A stretch of 64,000 nucleotides of DNA, from positions 5,828,001 to 5,892,000 of the forward strand of contig OY720100.1 in the NCBI GenBank assembly GCA_963082875.1, read 5' to 3'. Each line of letters begins with the position of its first letter. Positions within the stretch are counted from its first letter, which is position 1. The stretch is from Corella eumyota. Lineage: Eukaryota > Chordata > Ascidiacea > Phlebobranchia > Corellidae. A model generated the notes under the pieces. That model searched no databases, was not told the origin of the DNA, and was given only the letters and a program-made list of their open reading frames with translations. Made by a program: the position numbers and the translations under genes. Below, piece after piece: positions 52,611 to 64,000 of the stretch.

Positions 52611-53768
52611 TTATTTTCTTTTAACAAATTTTTTTCCAACTGCGTTTGGATTTCTTTTTGTTCGCACATGGTTATTATTTCCAGCTCTAACCCCTAATCT
52701 AAAAGCTCTGCTATTGATCTCATTTGTTATAAAAGGAGAAGAATTACAATCGTAATCACTATCCCAAACATTTGTTTTTCCCAGTGCTTTTTTGCTTGGT
52801 CTGTCATGTGGAATATTTTGATCTTCGACTAATATTGGATTATTTGAATGTTTTCCACCTCTTGGCATTGGTATCGAATACTGTTTCCCTCTTGCGCTTA
52901 AAACCTTTGGGTTACGGGAGAAAAATAATTTCAGTGATCCATCTGGTTGAGTTTCAACAGGAACTCTTTTTAGAGTCTGATTCCCACATTTTGGACAAAA
53001 AACCTTGGTCATGATTTTTGTGATTTCGAAACAGGCATGACATCGTAAGACATAGCTTCGCAAGGTTTTAATTAACATGCCCTCAACTGAAACAATGTTC
53101 ATTTTCATTTTTAGCAACACATTCTGCATTGCAAAATCTGTTGTAACGCATCCGACTTGTAATTCTTTATTGTTGTCTTCAAATTGTGACTTTAAACTTT
53201 CCATCTCACGAAGATGACTAGGTGTGATCCACCCACCTCCATTTTCTTCTTCATCCTCTTTCTCATCTTCTTCACTTTCTTCTTTTAAATCTTTGCTATT
53301 AGTTTCTTGGATGCTCAAATCATCCAATTTTTCTTCAATTTTATCTTGTTTCCCATCTTTTTTGTTTTCTTCCTTCGGCAGGTAAAATCCCGGAAGTTTT
53401 GCATCTTGAGCAAGACTACCGCCTCCAACCTGGATCACGTTATTATTATCAACATCAGTAGTTGTAAGAATTTCACTGTCATGTTGTAGTGTTAACTCGT
53501 AAGTTAAAGCTAGCACTTTAATATCTGTATAAGACAAACTTGTATAATCCCCAGTCTTTTTTGATACTTCTGTAATTTTTTTAATCGCATCAGAATTCGG
53601 GTCCTTGAATTTTAAGTCATATGGAAGAACTGAAAGTCTTTGTCTCGTTGCCTTGTCCCTGATTTCACTTACCACCTCGCGGCAAGTATAAACGTTTGTT
53701 CCAATTTCCTTAATGTCTACATTTTTGATAAACGCACCAGAATCGACAACCAAGTAATTTACCTTCAT
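52611..53768 (-). CDS. NOB1: NOB1, 20S pre-rRNA D-site endonuclease
   Basis: PIN-domain endonuclease that cuts 20S pre-rRNA to mature 18S during late 40S maturation. It has no intron and 385 residues from the ATG at 53,766-53,768; human NOB1 has 412. The frame is open 30 bp further, but only to a GTG and a splice-acceptor-like TTTACAG, so I chose the ATG. PIN acidic residues appear in VVDSGAF (D9), EVVSEIRDKAT, YTDIKVLALTYEL and TTDFAMQNVLL. An acidic linker precedes GGGWITPSHL. The zinc ribbon is CHAC...CPKC (243-262). Then come FFSRNPKVLS and a basic end, KKFVKRK. AATAAA on the minus strand (52,609-52,614) overlaps the stop codon; another lies at 52,571-52,576. Confidence 0.96.
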   Translation of the reverse strand: MKVNYLVVDSGAFIKNVDIKEIGTNVYTCREVVSEIRDKATRQRLSVLPYDLKFKDPNSDAIKKITEVSKKTGDYTSLSYTDIKVLALTYELTLQHDSEILTTTDVDNNNVIQVGGGSLAQDAKLPGFYLPKEENKKDGKQDKIEEKLDDLSIQETNSKDLKEESEEDEKEDEEENGGGWITPSHLREMESLKSQFEDNNKELQVGCVTTDFAMQNVLLKMKMNIVSVEGMLIKTLRSYVLRCHACFEITKIMTKVFCPKCGNQTLKRVPVETQPDGSLKLFFSRNPKVLSARGKQYSIPMPRGGKHSNNPILVEDQNIPHDRPSKKALGKTNVWDSDYDCNSSPFITNEINSRAFRLGVRAGNNNHVRTKRNPNAVGKKFVKRK

Positions 53769-54802
53769 GATTTCAATTTTAAGACCCAAAATTAGCACAC
53801 TGTAAATAAATTCAAAATCAGTATATCAAATTGTAAATTTTAGCATACATGATTAATTAGCAATGCATGTTTAAAATACTTGGCCATTAACAAACCTTAA
53901 CTCATATGTCCTATATATTTATATAAATTAAGCACAAGTTAAAATCCTGGTTAACTACTGTGTTTATTAGTCTGTTAACTACTGTGTTTATAAGTTAGTA
54001 AATATAACGTCCATAACTTTGCACGTGTGATGTGCTGGCGATTACGCAGACAGGGCAGGTTGTAACATAGCGTCCGAAATAAGGGCGATTAGTTTACAAG
54101 CTTTACATTTTTTTTTAGGTTATTTTATAAAACACTAGAATTATTTTTTTAAATAAAATAGTAATAATTTTTTAGGTTTTCATGCTTTTTATGATAAGAA
54201 AGAAAGAATATCCATGCATTATGCCATACTAACCATAGAGATACTAATATATACATGTATATATTAGTATCTCTATGATACTAACCGCGTATAATCGCTG
54301 TACTCGTTCAACCAAATTAAAGATACATTTTCGTGTGTGTGTGTGTGTTGCGAAAAAACAACAAAATCAAAACACAACATCCAGACATTGTTTGGATTGT
54401 CTTAAATAACAAAAGTCTGGTGAAAATATGAAACAAACGTATTTTATATAATGATTAAATAAACAACTTTTTCTGTTATGTTTTTCATATATTGCTTTTA
54501 TTGTATTAGTTCCTGATAGTTTCATTGAAATGTATTAACATGCTTGGTCTCATCACGTTGGCAAATATTTAGTTTACTATTTATTACCAGCGTCGTTTTG
54601 TCATTGTGCAAAGAGAATTTAGTCTGTTTGTATTAGGTGGGAGTAAAGTATCGAATGAAATAAATTTAAGGTTAATGATTATATAGAAATAGACAAAAAC
54701 ATATTTGCGATAAATTGAAAGTACTTAGGGTAACAATAGCGCTCTTATTTTATTGGGAATTCGTCCATAAAGTTAAAATTGCAAGCATTCAATAAAAAAA
54801 TA
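53769..54802. promoter_or_regulatory. Divergent NOB1 / C3orf38 intergenic region
   Basis: About 1.03 kb separates the divergent starts and probably holds both promoters. It contains an acceptor-like TTTATTTACAG about 30 bp before the NOB1 ATG (minus strand), a 24 bp-period duplication of GTTAACTACTGTGTTTAT (53,950-53,991), a 44 bp perfect palindrome and an 8-unit GT run (54,333-54,348). No core promoter element is convincing. Confidence 0.5.
54234..54277. repeat. 44 bp perfect palindrome flanked by 9 bp direct repeats
   Basis: CATAGAGATACTAATATATACA is followed immediately by its exact reverse complement, with no spacer. The direct repeat ATACTAACC lies at 54,226-54,234 and 54,278-54,286, on either side (one base overlaps). 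The form is that of a tiny hairpin-like insertion with a target duplication. Confidence 0.9.
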
Positions 54803-56111
54803 ATGGATAAGAAGGATCAAAAAAATTGCAAGCAGGTTTTAAAGCTGTTGGACCTTGAAGACTTGTTGTCATTAAAAAACACAGTCACCAATGGAAAAAT
54901 TGCTTCCCAAACCAGACGAGGTTCAAAATATCTAAAATAGAAAAATATATTTATAATTTAGTTTTTAGTGTGTGTTAAGTAAAATTTAATATTTAAAAAT
55001 TTTTGAACTCTTTTCAGAGGCAACAGATTTGATCGTTCAATATTCAAAATCTCCAGAAGAATTATTTCAAAGAAGAAAAATGACTAGAGACATTTTATTC
55101 CGGTACCTTCATGACAAAGTAAGGTTGTAAATATTATTTAAAGATAAAATACAATATTCAAGTTTTTTGTAAGAAGACATTTAAATTCATGTTCTATATC
55201 TTTTATTTTGATATCTTATTTAAGGGTGAAAGAATGCCACCCTCCGTAGATAAAGATGGTTTGATTGTCAAAATTTTACAAGTATTTGATAAAAACAGTC
55301 AACCGAGTAAACATTCTCAACAAGTTGCAAGAATAACTCAACCATCTGCAACTATACGCCCAAGTGTAACACAATATGTTCAACCTGCAAGGGTACTTAC
55401 CGCTCTTCCTCAAGTGTCGCAGCCTGTATCTCGGCAAATATTTCAATCTTCTTCACCTAGTGCTTCTACGAGTGTAACTAAAAGCCAGGTTTGATGCAAT
55501 ACTTTGCTTTGTTATTCATAGTTGTAGCACCTATTAAACAACCTATTTTATTTCAGATTCAATTTAATTCAACTTCTTTGTATCAAAAGAAGGTTAATGA
55601 AAATGTGTCCAACACAGACCTGCAGCTATCTTTGGAGTTTATTCAATGGTATTTTCCGATGATAAATTCTGGTATACAAAACCCTCAAAACACAGAATGG
55701 AGTTGCAACCATTTTTGGCCAGATTGCAAGATGAAATTAATAGTGAAATCTGCTCAAATTAACATGGAGGAATCCTACGATGAGGCTGCTTTGACCTTCA
55801 GTAAACTTGATTACTTGGTCAAGCAAGAAGGCATATTGTTCAATGTAAATGACACCCCAAATGGTCATCGGGGGGTAATAGACCCCTATGGGTTAGCAAA
55901 GGTGGCATCATGTGGTACCATACATAGGTTTACTAATGGTGTGGTAAGCAGCAACAATGTTGGGGTTTTCAAGCAGTTGTTTGGGTTAATTCGTGACCCC
56001 ACTGAAAATAATCGTTGGAAAATAAAGTTCACGCAATTGTTTCTTCAACTACAGGAAAATTGCAGTGTAGAAAATTTAAGCGATTTCATCCAAAATGAAA
56101 GTTTTGATTAA
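54803..56111 (+). CDS. C3orf38: C3orf38 homologue (DUF4518 family as I recall)
   Basis: Exons 54803-54920, 55018-55118, 55225-55488 and 55557-56111 join in phase to 345 residues (human C3orf38 has 329). The molecular role is not established; the human protein has been linked loosely to apoptosis. The N-terminal part matches the family (LLDLEDLLSLKNTVTN; YSKSPEELFQRRKMTRDIL). Exon 3 encodes a Ser/Gln/Pro/Thr-rich linker of about 65 residues, more degenerate than in vertebrates. Exon 4 holds the conserved domain (FIQWYFPMINS, FWPDCKMKL, HRGVIDPYGLAKVASCGTIHR, VGVFKQLFGLIRDP, WKIKFTQLFL). The exon 1 donor is weak (GTTCAA). This is the only plus-strand gene seen here, divergent from NOB1 and convergent with BCR/ABR. 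Confidence 0.92.
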
Positions 56112-56213
56112 AATTCATGTTTTACATATTTTAATTTTGCAATATAATTGCAGTTGTACCATTAAGTATTAATTTTTAATGACTGTGGCATATGAAATAA
56201 TCCTATAGTTTCC

Positions 56214-56219
56214 AATAAA
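56214..56219 (+). terminator. Poly(A) signal, C3orf38 homologue
   Basis: AATAAA, 103 bp after the stop codon, followed by a TGT-rich stretch (GTGATGTTGTGTATGTT) suited to downstream processing. Confidence 0.6.
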
Positions 56220-56864
56220 TTTTGTGCATCATGACTAGTGATGTTGTGTATGTTAAAAAGTAGAATTTGCAAGAAGTAATAGTATTTTTTTTATTCTAGC
56301 GAAGCTTAGAACAGAGTAATATCAGTGGCTGAAAATAGTTGGAAAAGAAAAATAATAAGAATGTACAGATAAGTAATTGGTTATATGACGCTCTATGTAC
56401 AGAATATCAAGAAATAAAAAAAATTATTCATAAAACAAAAAAAATATTTAAGCAGCAAATAATTAAAACTGTCCTGTAGAAAAATTTCATTTTTAAATAT
56501 TGCAAAGCCGACGATGGCAGATATAAAATTAAACAGTTTAAAATCTGGTTTAAGAAACTATGATAAAATGTGGTTAGTATTGGAAGTGTATAAAATAATT
56601 ATTCGGACACTAAATCGTAAAATAATAAAATCGTGGCAAATTAAAGCACATAAATAGGAATAATAATACAAAATAACACAATTACAAAGACTCAACTACA
56701 GTGTTTACATATTTAAAAGAAATTACAAAACATTGCTATTTAAAAAAAAAGCATTAAGAAAACTTTTTAAAATTTTCTATGATTATTTTAAAATTAAAAA
56801 ATTTCGCAATGAGTTTTTTTCTGAATCGCATTTTTCAAATTAACCGGAACAGATATATTGTTTT

Positions 56865-56870
56865 TTTATT
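56865..56870 (-). terminator. Candidate poly(A) signal, BCR/ABR-like gene
   Basis: AATAAA on the minus strand, about 185 bp downstream of the stop codon. Confidence 0.45.
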
Positions 56871-57054
56871 GGTTAACTTTGTCCAACGTACCAACCTATC
56901 ATAATGTACCATTTTTGTACCTTTTTATACCACTAGATTAAAGTGCAGTGTATAAACAATAGAAGATCACATTTTTAAACAAAGCCGGCCTTGCCTTGGA
57001 AAATTTGTTTTTAGAAAAAGGTTTTTGTAACAAATTTTACTCTGTACAACCTTG

Positions 57055-60000
57055 TCACAAATCTGTCACAAGTGCATTGCTTTGTTTCGTGAAAGGTGTT
57101 TTACGAGGGGCTGGTTTTGGTTTCGAAGACACGCTTGGCTTTTTGCTGACAGAGGGTCGTGGGGGTGCAGGTTGTTGGGGCTTTATAAAAATTTCCTCGT
57201 AGGGGTGATAACGTTGGTTGTTACTTGGTGGGGGGACGATCATATCGGCATGAGCCGAGGATGTTGATTTTTGCTTGGAAAGTTGGGTTTTACTTGTTTT
57301 TATATTCGTTTCAGTTCCTGCTCTAACTAAAGGCTGTTTGCTTTTGAGTTCAGGTTTATCTTTTTCTGAGGGCAAAGTAACGTTGTCATAACCACTCGAA
57401 GTAGGTCTTTTGTTCTCTGGTTCTTTATTTTTGTTATTTTTTAGTTGTTGTAGAGAATCAAAATCTAACATATCATGAATTTCAAGACAATATAACAAAA
57501 CATCCATCTAAAAAACAATTAAAAATAAATCACAGAAAGAAAAAAATAAGTATTTCAAATATTCAAGTAAAATATAAAATTATGCTTACTTGATAATGAA
57601 CATCCAATCTCAGTGCATTAAGAGATAACACAGACCCAGGTAATCCGGGGGTTTGAGGGGTCAATGCTTCAGCGGGGCGAAGTAAGGTGGGGCCAAACAC
57701 AGTGGCTAAGTTGTGTAGATTCATTTTATTTTCACCTTCATTTTCCGATACTCTAAAATTTGAAATTTTATTTAACATTTTGGGCCATTTATGACTGGTT
57801 TGTTTTAAATATGCTTGTTTACTGCAAATACAAGTCAAATGCCTGCTCTGTAGGGTAGATTTTTACTTATTCAGCACTGGCATGCAATTCACTATTACCT
57901 TACTTGTTATACTATGGTTACTATTAAAACTTTAAAGTCCTTTGGACATCTGTATTTTTGTACTTTAAAGTCCTTTGGACATCTGTATTTATACACATTG
58001 TCCATTAAGCCTTATTGTATAACTAAATTTGTTTGCAAGCATAAGTGCATACCTGAGTAAATGTTTTCTCATAAAATGTAAAGTCCTATAGTTGCTCGGT
58101 GGAAGACTGGAAAGTAAATCCACGATGGTTTGTTGTTTTATTTCGGGATCTGCCATAGTTGAAGCGTCAACAAATGACCTAACCACACAATACAAGTAAA
58201 ACAACATTAAATATATACAGCAGATAATTAAAAAATTGCAATTAATATTTAATAGCTAAACAAAAAGATATTTAAAACTACTGCAATGTAGTTCTATTCT
58301 TAAAATTGACTACCAATAGAGTAATTTTATTAGTATTTTAGTAACTTTATTAGTATTCACGTAAAACAACTTACGTATAAAGAGAATTAGTAAACAGAGG
58401 TTCTGGTAGTTCCCTGAAGTAAAGTTTTAGAACGCCAGCAACTGCATTGATATCAACTTCGCCTAACAATATTGCCACATCTTTTCGATCTAAAAACATA
58501 TAAAAAAATTGGAAATAGTAAATCTCAAGGCTATGTCACACATTTTAATGAAAAAGGGTAAATTCTAATTTATATAGTTTATACAAGATTACAGATAGAA
58601 AAACCTTTAATTTAGCCTACATAAAGTAGTTACTATAAATAAAATATAAATAATGAAATTATCTAACTAATACTTAAGAACACTCTTTTTATAATTTATA
58701 AAACTAACCTAGACTATTTTTAACAAAAACCAATAACAATAATTTTTATTACTTGTATCAAATGAAGCTTTCAAGGCTTGTATTTCAGAAGCAACCCCAG
58801 AAACTCTATAAATTCCAATCTCTTTCATTCCTCTTCTTTCTACCTCAGCCACACATTTTCGAACAATGTTAGGAATGCCAGAACTATCTCGCCTAAAAAG
58901 TTAAATTATGAAATAAGTAAACTGAAAAAAAATCTTTTAAAAAAAAATTGCCCAAAATTTAAATTTATTTGAAAAAAAAAAATATTAATTTGAAGACTAT
59001 ATTAGTATTGTCTTTTTATTGAAACGAATCAGAAAATTTTGTTTTGACAAATTGGACAAAAAAACTTACTTTGCTACTGTTTCAATTTTAACGCCAAACA
59101 CGCCAGTCGTTTTCTTTGACAAAGTTCTCTGTAGAGATTTCTCACGTTGTGTAAACTTAACTGAGACCTGGATGGTCAGTTCGTTCATTAAAACACTCTC
59201 TTTGACCCAGGACCCATTCGCTTTTAGAGTTTCTTGTTGGAGCTAAAGTAAAAAAATAAAAGTTTAATACTTGAAAAAAATTAAAAAAACTAGTCAGAAT
59301 TTGAATTGTTACAATATGGCACAACTCTCATTTAATATTTTAAATGCAACCTCATTAATAGCATTATTTTACCCATGCACCACAAACAGAAGTTTTATTT
59401 ATTTGTAGGGCTATATTTGATCATACAAGTATATATTGTCACTAAGATCCATTATATATAGATTAAGCAAATACCAACTTTTAAAAATATAAAAAAAATT
59501 TTTGTTGTTACCCCAACTTTTCCCTTAGCAATGAGGACATCATCATCGTAGGAAGCTCCGGCAGATGCCTCTCTAGCTCGATCATAACACAAGATTCGAA
59601 GAGTTTGTGCTCCATCCAGCTCCAGCTCAAACTCGTCGTTCCACTCGGGTGAGTTGGTGTTATGACTCGGTCGAGTTTTCGCCTTTGTCTGGAATTGACC
59701 GTAACTATCAACCTCTAGGGTGCAGTAGGGATCTGAGGATAATTAAATTATTTTTTGTTTTAAAGTAAAACAAAAAATATTATTTTTTAATTTATTAGTT
59801 TTCATTTTTTATTGTCGAATTTTGTGCACTAATTAAATAATATAGGAGTTTAAAATAAAATATTGTTACTTACTGCATGCTCTTAGAAAGCCTTGTCCAG
59901 AATGAATTGTAACATTCAAGTAACCAGATAATAAATCCTCTTTTTCATCCATTAACATTGATCCAACATTGTTCTAAAACACCAAAAATTGAATTTTATT

Positions 60001-63000
60001 TGTTTTTAATATCACAACAGAGGAATTAGGTTTTACCCAAAATGGGCTCAAAAATTATTAAAAAGGGTTCCAGCAAGGTTTAAACTTGAAACATAACATC
60101 CAGTTTCCTAAAACAAATTCTAGGTCACCATAAATATATATCAAGAAATATTTTTTCAAATTTTTTCAAAAAAATTTTCAAAAAATAAATTTCTTTAGGA
60201 AAACTTACCCTTTTCACTTTAACACAGTCTGTAAGCAGGATGTTGATTTCCAATGAAGTTAGAGTAAAACTTTTGAAGCAAGATTCCTGTTGTTTCATGA
60301 TAGCTTCTAACCATTCCACTCTCTCATAATCTGATGACATCAGAAACATATAACTCTGTAAAAATAACAAATTTTTGAAAACAAAGTTTTTTATTTTAAT
60401 TTTAAATTAGCAATTCAAAAATTTATAATTTTTATTTTTAAATAGCATTTTTTTAATTTTAACCATACATATATCATGCTAATATTTAAAATAATAACCC
60501 AATCTTTTGACAAAAATTTTAGCATTTCATCAAATATAATCATAAAAATCAATTGAATATAAGCTGATTTTTGTTGTTGTTTTAAGCAGTTAAAATAGCA
60601 ATCTATTTTTCAAGATCACCGTTAGATTATTATATATGCGAATATATGCACTGTTAGGCATATTGTCATTCACAATACATTCAAAACATGCAGATAACAA
60701 ATATTTTGTACACATTTAGTTGTTATTGTCACCAATATTAATGAAATCATACCTTACGGCTTTCCTGTAGGTAAATAATAAAACATTTTTAGTGTTGAAT
60801 CACTAAACTAAGTGTATCAGGCAATAACAACTGCTTACATAGGTTTTATGTCCTTTTTAATTTGAAGCACAAAATTTTGGGGTAATAGTTTAAGTTTTAT
60901 ATATTTACTGAATATAATAGACTGTGACAATTAGTTTTTATACAATTATAATTGAAAATTATCTAATTAACATTGAAAATTATTTTGCTACTCTAAATTA
61001 ACAAGCAAACACACTTTTCTACATTATTTAAAAACTTTAGTGAATTTTTAAATTGGTTGGGATCTAAATTTATTGTTTTACTTACTTTGCCCTGCATGTG
61101 GTATATCCTTAAAGGTAAATCAGGAGCCGCCAACACTATCCTTGCTTCAAGCTCTGCCAACTTTTTTCTTAACCTCTCTTCTTTTCGACTGACATGCCCC
61201 GGCGATTCCTTATTTCTCTTTCTCTCCTTTGCAATGTCGCGTTTGGCTTGTTGAGCACGATTGCTCAAGTCTCGTAGTTCGTCTTCTGCCGTGGCTGCTA
61301 TTTCTGGCATCGCTATTAAAACAAAATTTTAAGATAATTAAAAAAAATTCCTAATATTTAGAAAACATGATCACAAAATTCAAATTTAATCTAATATGAC
61401 CTAAAAAAAAGTTAATAAATTTAAGCCACTGCTCTGAAACACTATATTTTTATGTAATTAAATAATAAAAAAATTACTTTCAGAATCTTCTTTTGGTTGA
61501 AAGGAAAGGTCAGCAAGAGGAATATACCATTTACATTCATATGAGTTTTTGTTGTGAAAAACACTAAAATATAACAAAGATTTAAAAAAAATTATACATA
61601 TTACATTATATTCTAAAACAGAATTTCATTTTTCACAACGATCTCAAAAAGTTATATTTACTTTTAATTAAATATTACTTCGAAAAGTTTTTGCTATTTC
61701 ACTGTTAATTGATTTTTTAGATTTTACGATAAAATTTTCTTTAAATATTTGATGGTTTTGGTTGTTTTACTTGTAATGTAATACATACCCTGCAGCACTT
61801 TTTTGTTTAGCACACAACAGAACATCATTATACAAGAAACAATGTCTCAATTTCCTTGTACCATCTGGAGCAACCTAAAATTTTAAAAATTAAGAATTTT
61901 TTTGAGATAAACTGACAGGATAGGTTACATAAAATATGCTGTAATAAATATAACTCATAATTTGCTTTTTGTTTTTATCAAAGATTAAATTATTGCCCTA
62001 TTTAATAGGCTTATAAATTTTATTAGTTAATTTTATGATTTATATTATAACCTTAAACATTAACATATAAAATAACTAAATCAAAGTTTAAAAGTACAAT
62101 GTTTACATAAATAACTTAATTATTTCACATATTTCACAAGTTTTAAATCAAAAAATTTAAGCAAGTTTTATACTATAAAACAAACATTAAAATTACAAAA
62201 AAACATTAAAATGAAGTTCAAATTATTTAAATCAAAAATTTAAATACATTACCTCGACCAAAAATCCATTTTTGATTGGTTCTCGATGAGCTGATCTTTG
62301 TGCAGCAGCAGCAGATGTTGGAGTTTTCCTCGGTTTGTAGGAAGAAGTGGAAGAAGAGTTGATCCGCTCCAGAAAGTGTTGAGCTTGTTTTAACACCTGA
62401 ATTATCAAAAAAAACAAATTTAAACCTTTACGTTACCTAAGCAGACAAATAAAAAACAAACTTTTATTCAAATTAAAAGCGAAAGTAATTTTACTAAATT
62501 GTGATCCAAATTTAATTTATCTAACCAAAAAAGGGCATTATATGAAATATCAAATATTTAGTTTAACCCTTATCCAAATAATGCAGTGCAAATAATAAAT
62601 CTGATATTTAAAAATCAAATTAAACATTGCTACCCAAATATTTATATCAAAAATTTTTATATATTGAAAAAATATCATTTTTGTTGAATACAATGCACAA
62701 TTTGACCCCCCAAAAATCCTTGTTCAAAACCAAAAAATTAAATCTTAAGTATTTTATCACAAAAAAAAACAATTTTAAATATACAAACCTGTCTTAGAGT
62801 GTGATAATCTGGGTGACGGTGCGGGGTGTGTTTTAAGAGATCTTGTAAAACCAGAGTGGTCCTCATTACCCTTTCAACAGGCTTGTACAATACCTCTGCA
62901 GAAATTTAAGAAACACTTAATTGTTTGTTTGAGATGCACTTAACTTAAAGGCGCCAAATTACAAGTAATATTGTTACAATTTTATTTGTTACAAAAATTG

Positions 63001-63757
63001 TTACAAAATTTTTTTTTTTAAATTATTATTTCAAACAAATGCAGAAAATATTTTTTTATGCTTTATCGTTAGTATTTGAACACTTAATTGTGCAATTTAG
63101 TTGCATAATTATATGGAAATATTCAACTTACCAACTAAACTGATTGATTCTGAACCTTTGGAACATCTAGACTGAACTTTTAAACTCTAAAAAACAAAAA
63201 GGATAACTTTAAAACCTGAAACCTTGAATTAATTTGTTTTTCTAAGTTTGTGGAATTTTTTTTATTTTTAGAGGTTACCTCGATAATTTGTTTAAATTGC
63301 TCGTTTTCTTTGGCACATTTCTCAACAGTGTGTTGTGCTCTCTTGTAGTTGTTTAAATAATCCCCATACAAGTTCAACTTGCTTATCTGAAATAAAATAA
63401 ACCAACTTAAAATCTTTTTTTTAAATATATAATTCTAATTATTAGAAAAAAAAATTAATTGCCTGGAAATTTATAAAGGATATATTAGTATGAAAAATAA
63501 AATACAAATCGATATTTAGAAAATTTTCTAAAATATCTAAAACAATTTATTGTATTTTCAAATAAACTTACCAATTTTTTAAACAGATCCCCAACGGCAG
63601 TGTCGGCACTCCAATCATCTAATCTTGGTTTAATCTTTTGATAAAAGTCAGCATGTAAGTCGTGGAGCTCAGTTACCCGGAAGAACAGAGTGTCGAAATC
63701 TTGAGCTGACATTACCGGTTGAGAAGTTCCAATCGTAGCTTTTAAAGGTTTCATATA
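57055..63757 (-). CDS. ABR: BCR/ABR-type RhoGEF-RhoGAP, 3' part (5' end outside window)
   Basis: Dual Rho-family regulator (DH exchange plus RhoGAP domains). Plus-strand exons: 63572-63757, 63279-63386, 63132-63186, 62789-62895, 62253-62396, 61789-61874, 61478-61563, 61086-61312, 60209-60355, 59874-59973, 59512-59732, 59070-59242, 58753-58892, 58375-58489, 58053-58178, 57590-57752, 57055-57507. They join in phase to 878 residues. Order: partial DH ([27 protein letters not shown]), PH ([28 protein letters not shown]), C2 ([14 protein letters not shown]), RhoGAP with Arg finger in GIYRVSG and [22 protein letters not shown]. The tail has a ~110-residue insert with SH3-type Pro motifs and ends VTDL, a class I PDZ ligand like STEV of human BCR. 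BCR or ABR cannot be told apart without the N-terminus. Confidence 0.95.
57929..57990 (+). repeat. 33 bp-period tandem duplication in BCR/ABR-like intron
   Basis: ACTTTAAAGTCCTTTGGACA and the nine bases after it are repeated without change at 57,929-57,957 and 57,962-57,990, implying a recent local duplication inside an intron. Confidence 0.9.
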
Positions 63758-64000
63758 CTAAACAAAATATAAAAAAGATATATTTAGTGGAATTTTACAA
63801 ACTTTTTTTAACGAATTTCATAAACATTACAAAATAATTGTATTATTTTTTTTTCGAAAGTTGTATGCTATACTAGTTGAAAGTCTGCCCTACAAATAGG
63901 ATTTTAACTGTTGTAACATGATCAAAAATCTCAACTAATATTTGCCCAGGATAATTTACATGCGCACAAATGGCAGTTTTATTTTCTGGAGGCCTACAAA
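63758..64000. other. Intron of the BCR/ABR-like gene
   Basis: No further exon is visible before the window edge. The first part of the DH domain must lie beyond 64,000. Confidence 0.6.

Larger units (their letters stand above)
56112..57054. other. Tail-to-tail intergenic region
   Basis: 3' flanks of two convergent genes. Apart from candidate poly(A) signals for each gene, I see nothing of note. Confidence 0.5.

Noticed and set aside
53769-53798. Upstream extension of NOB1 by ten codons
   Set aside because: It begins at GTG just after an acceptor-like site; the ATG at 53,768 matches the family's N-terminus.
1-64000. LTR retroelements, Polintons, other virus-like fossils, broken toxin genes, CRISPR arrays, bacterial insertion sequences
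   Set aside because: I saw no reverse transcriptase, capsid or integrase frames, no long terminal repeats, and no spacer-repeat pattern. The tandem repeats present are satellites and minisatellites.

Overview
The window is nuclear DNA from an AT-rich animal genome. The evidence is spliced genes with GT-AG introns, most under about 1 kb, and clear metazoan orthologues: HIP1/HIP1R, MNAT1, TTC4, NOB1, C3orf38 and BCR/ABR. I cannot fix the species. The very high AT content, short introns and three intron-poor genes packed head to tail would fit an invertebrate such as a tunicate or cnidarian, but this is inference only.

Layout. Bases 1 to about 23,939 are one uninterrupted head-to-tail satellite array, about 77 copies of a ~312 bp monomer, continuing off the left edge. 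It has three blocks of higher-order repeats: 5-mers of ~1,555 bp; units marked by a ~188 bp truncated monomer; and 5/5/4/6/4-mers. Bases 23,940 to 28,026 are gene-free. They hold satellite-like inverted fragments, a tRNA-derived sequence, a palindromic minisatellite and a decaying 127 bp tandem repeat.

The rest is gene-dense, mostly on the minus strand. In order: a HIP1/HIP1R/Sla2 endocytic adaptor (28,027-39,371, 24 exons plus two candidate alternative exons); a 1,720-residue protein I do not recognise, probably nuclear (40,671-47,427, 11 exons); the CDK-activating-kinase assembly factor MNAT1 (49,617-50,891, 3 exons); the co-chaperone TTC4 (51,122-52,297, one exon); and the 18S rRNA endonuclease NOB1 (52,611-53,768, one exon). 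A plus-strand C3orf38 homologue follows (54,803-56,111, 4 exons). The 3' part of a BCR/ABR-type RhoGEF-RhoGAP (57,055-63,757, minus) runs off the right edge.

The genes do not form one pathway. HIP1R-like and BCR/ABR-like proteins both act at the membrane-actin interface. NOB1, TTC4 and MNAT1 are growth-related housekeeping genes in a tight same-strand, intron-poor cluster that could be co-transcribed. I reconstructed all exon structures by hand from reading-frame continuity, splice signals and remembered protein families; no transcript or database was consulted.
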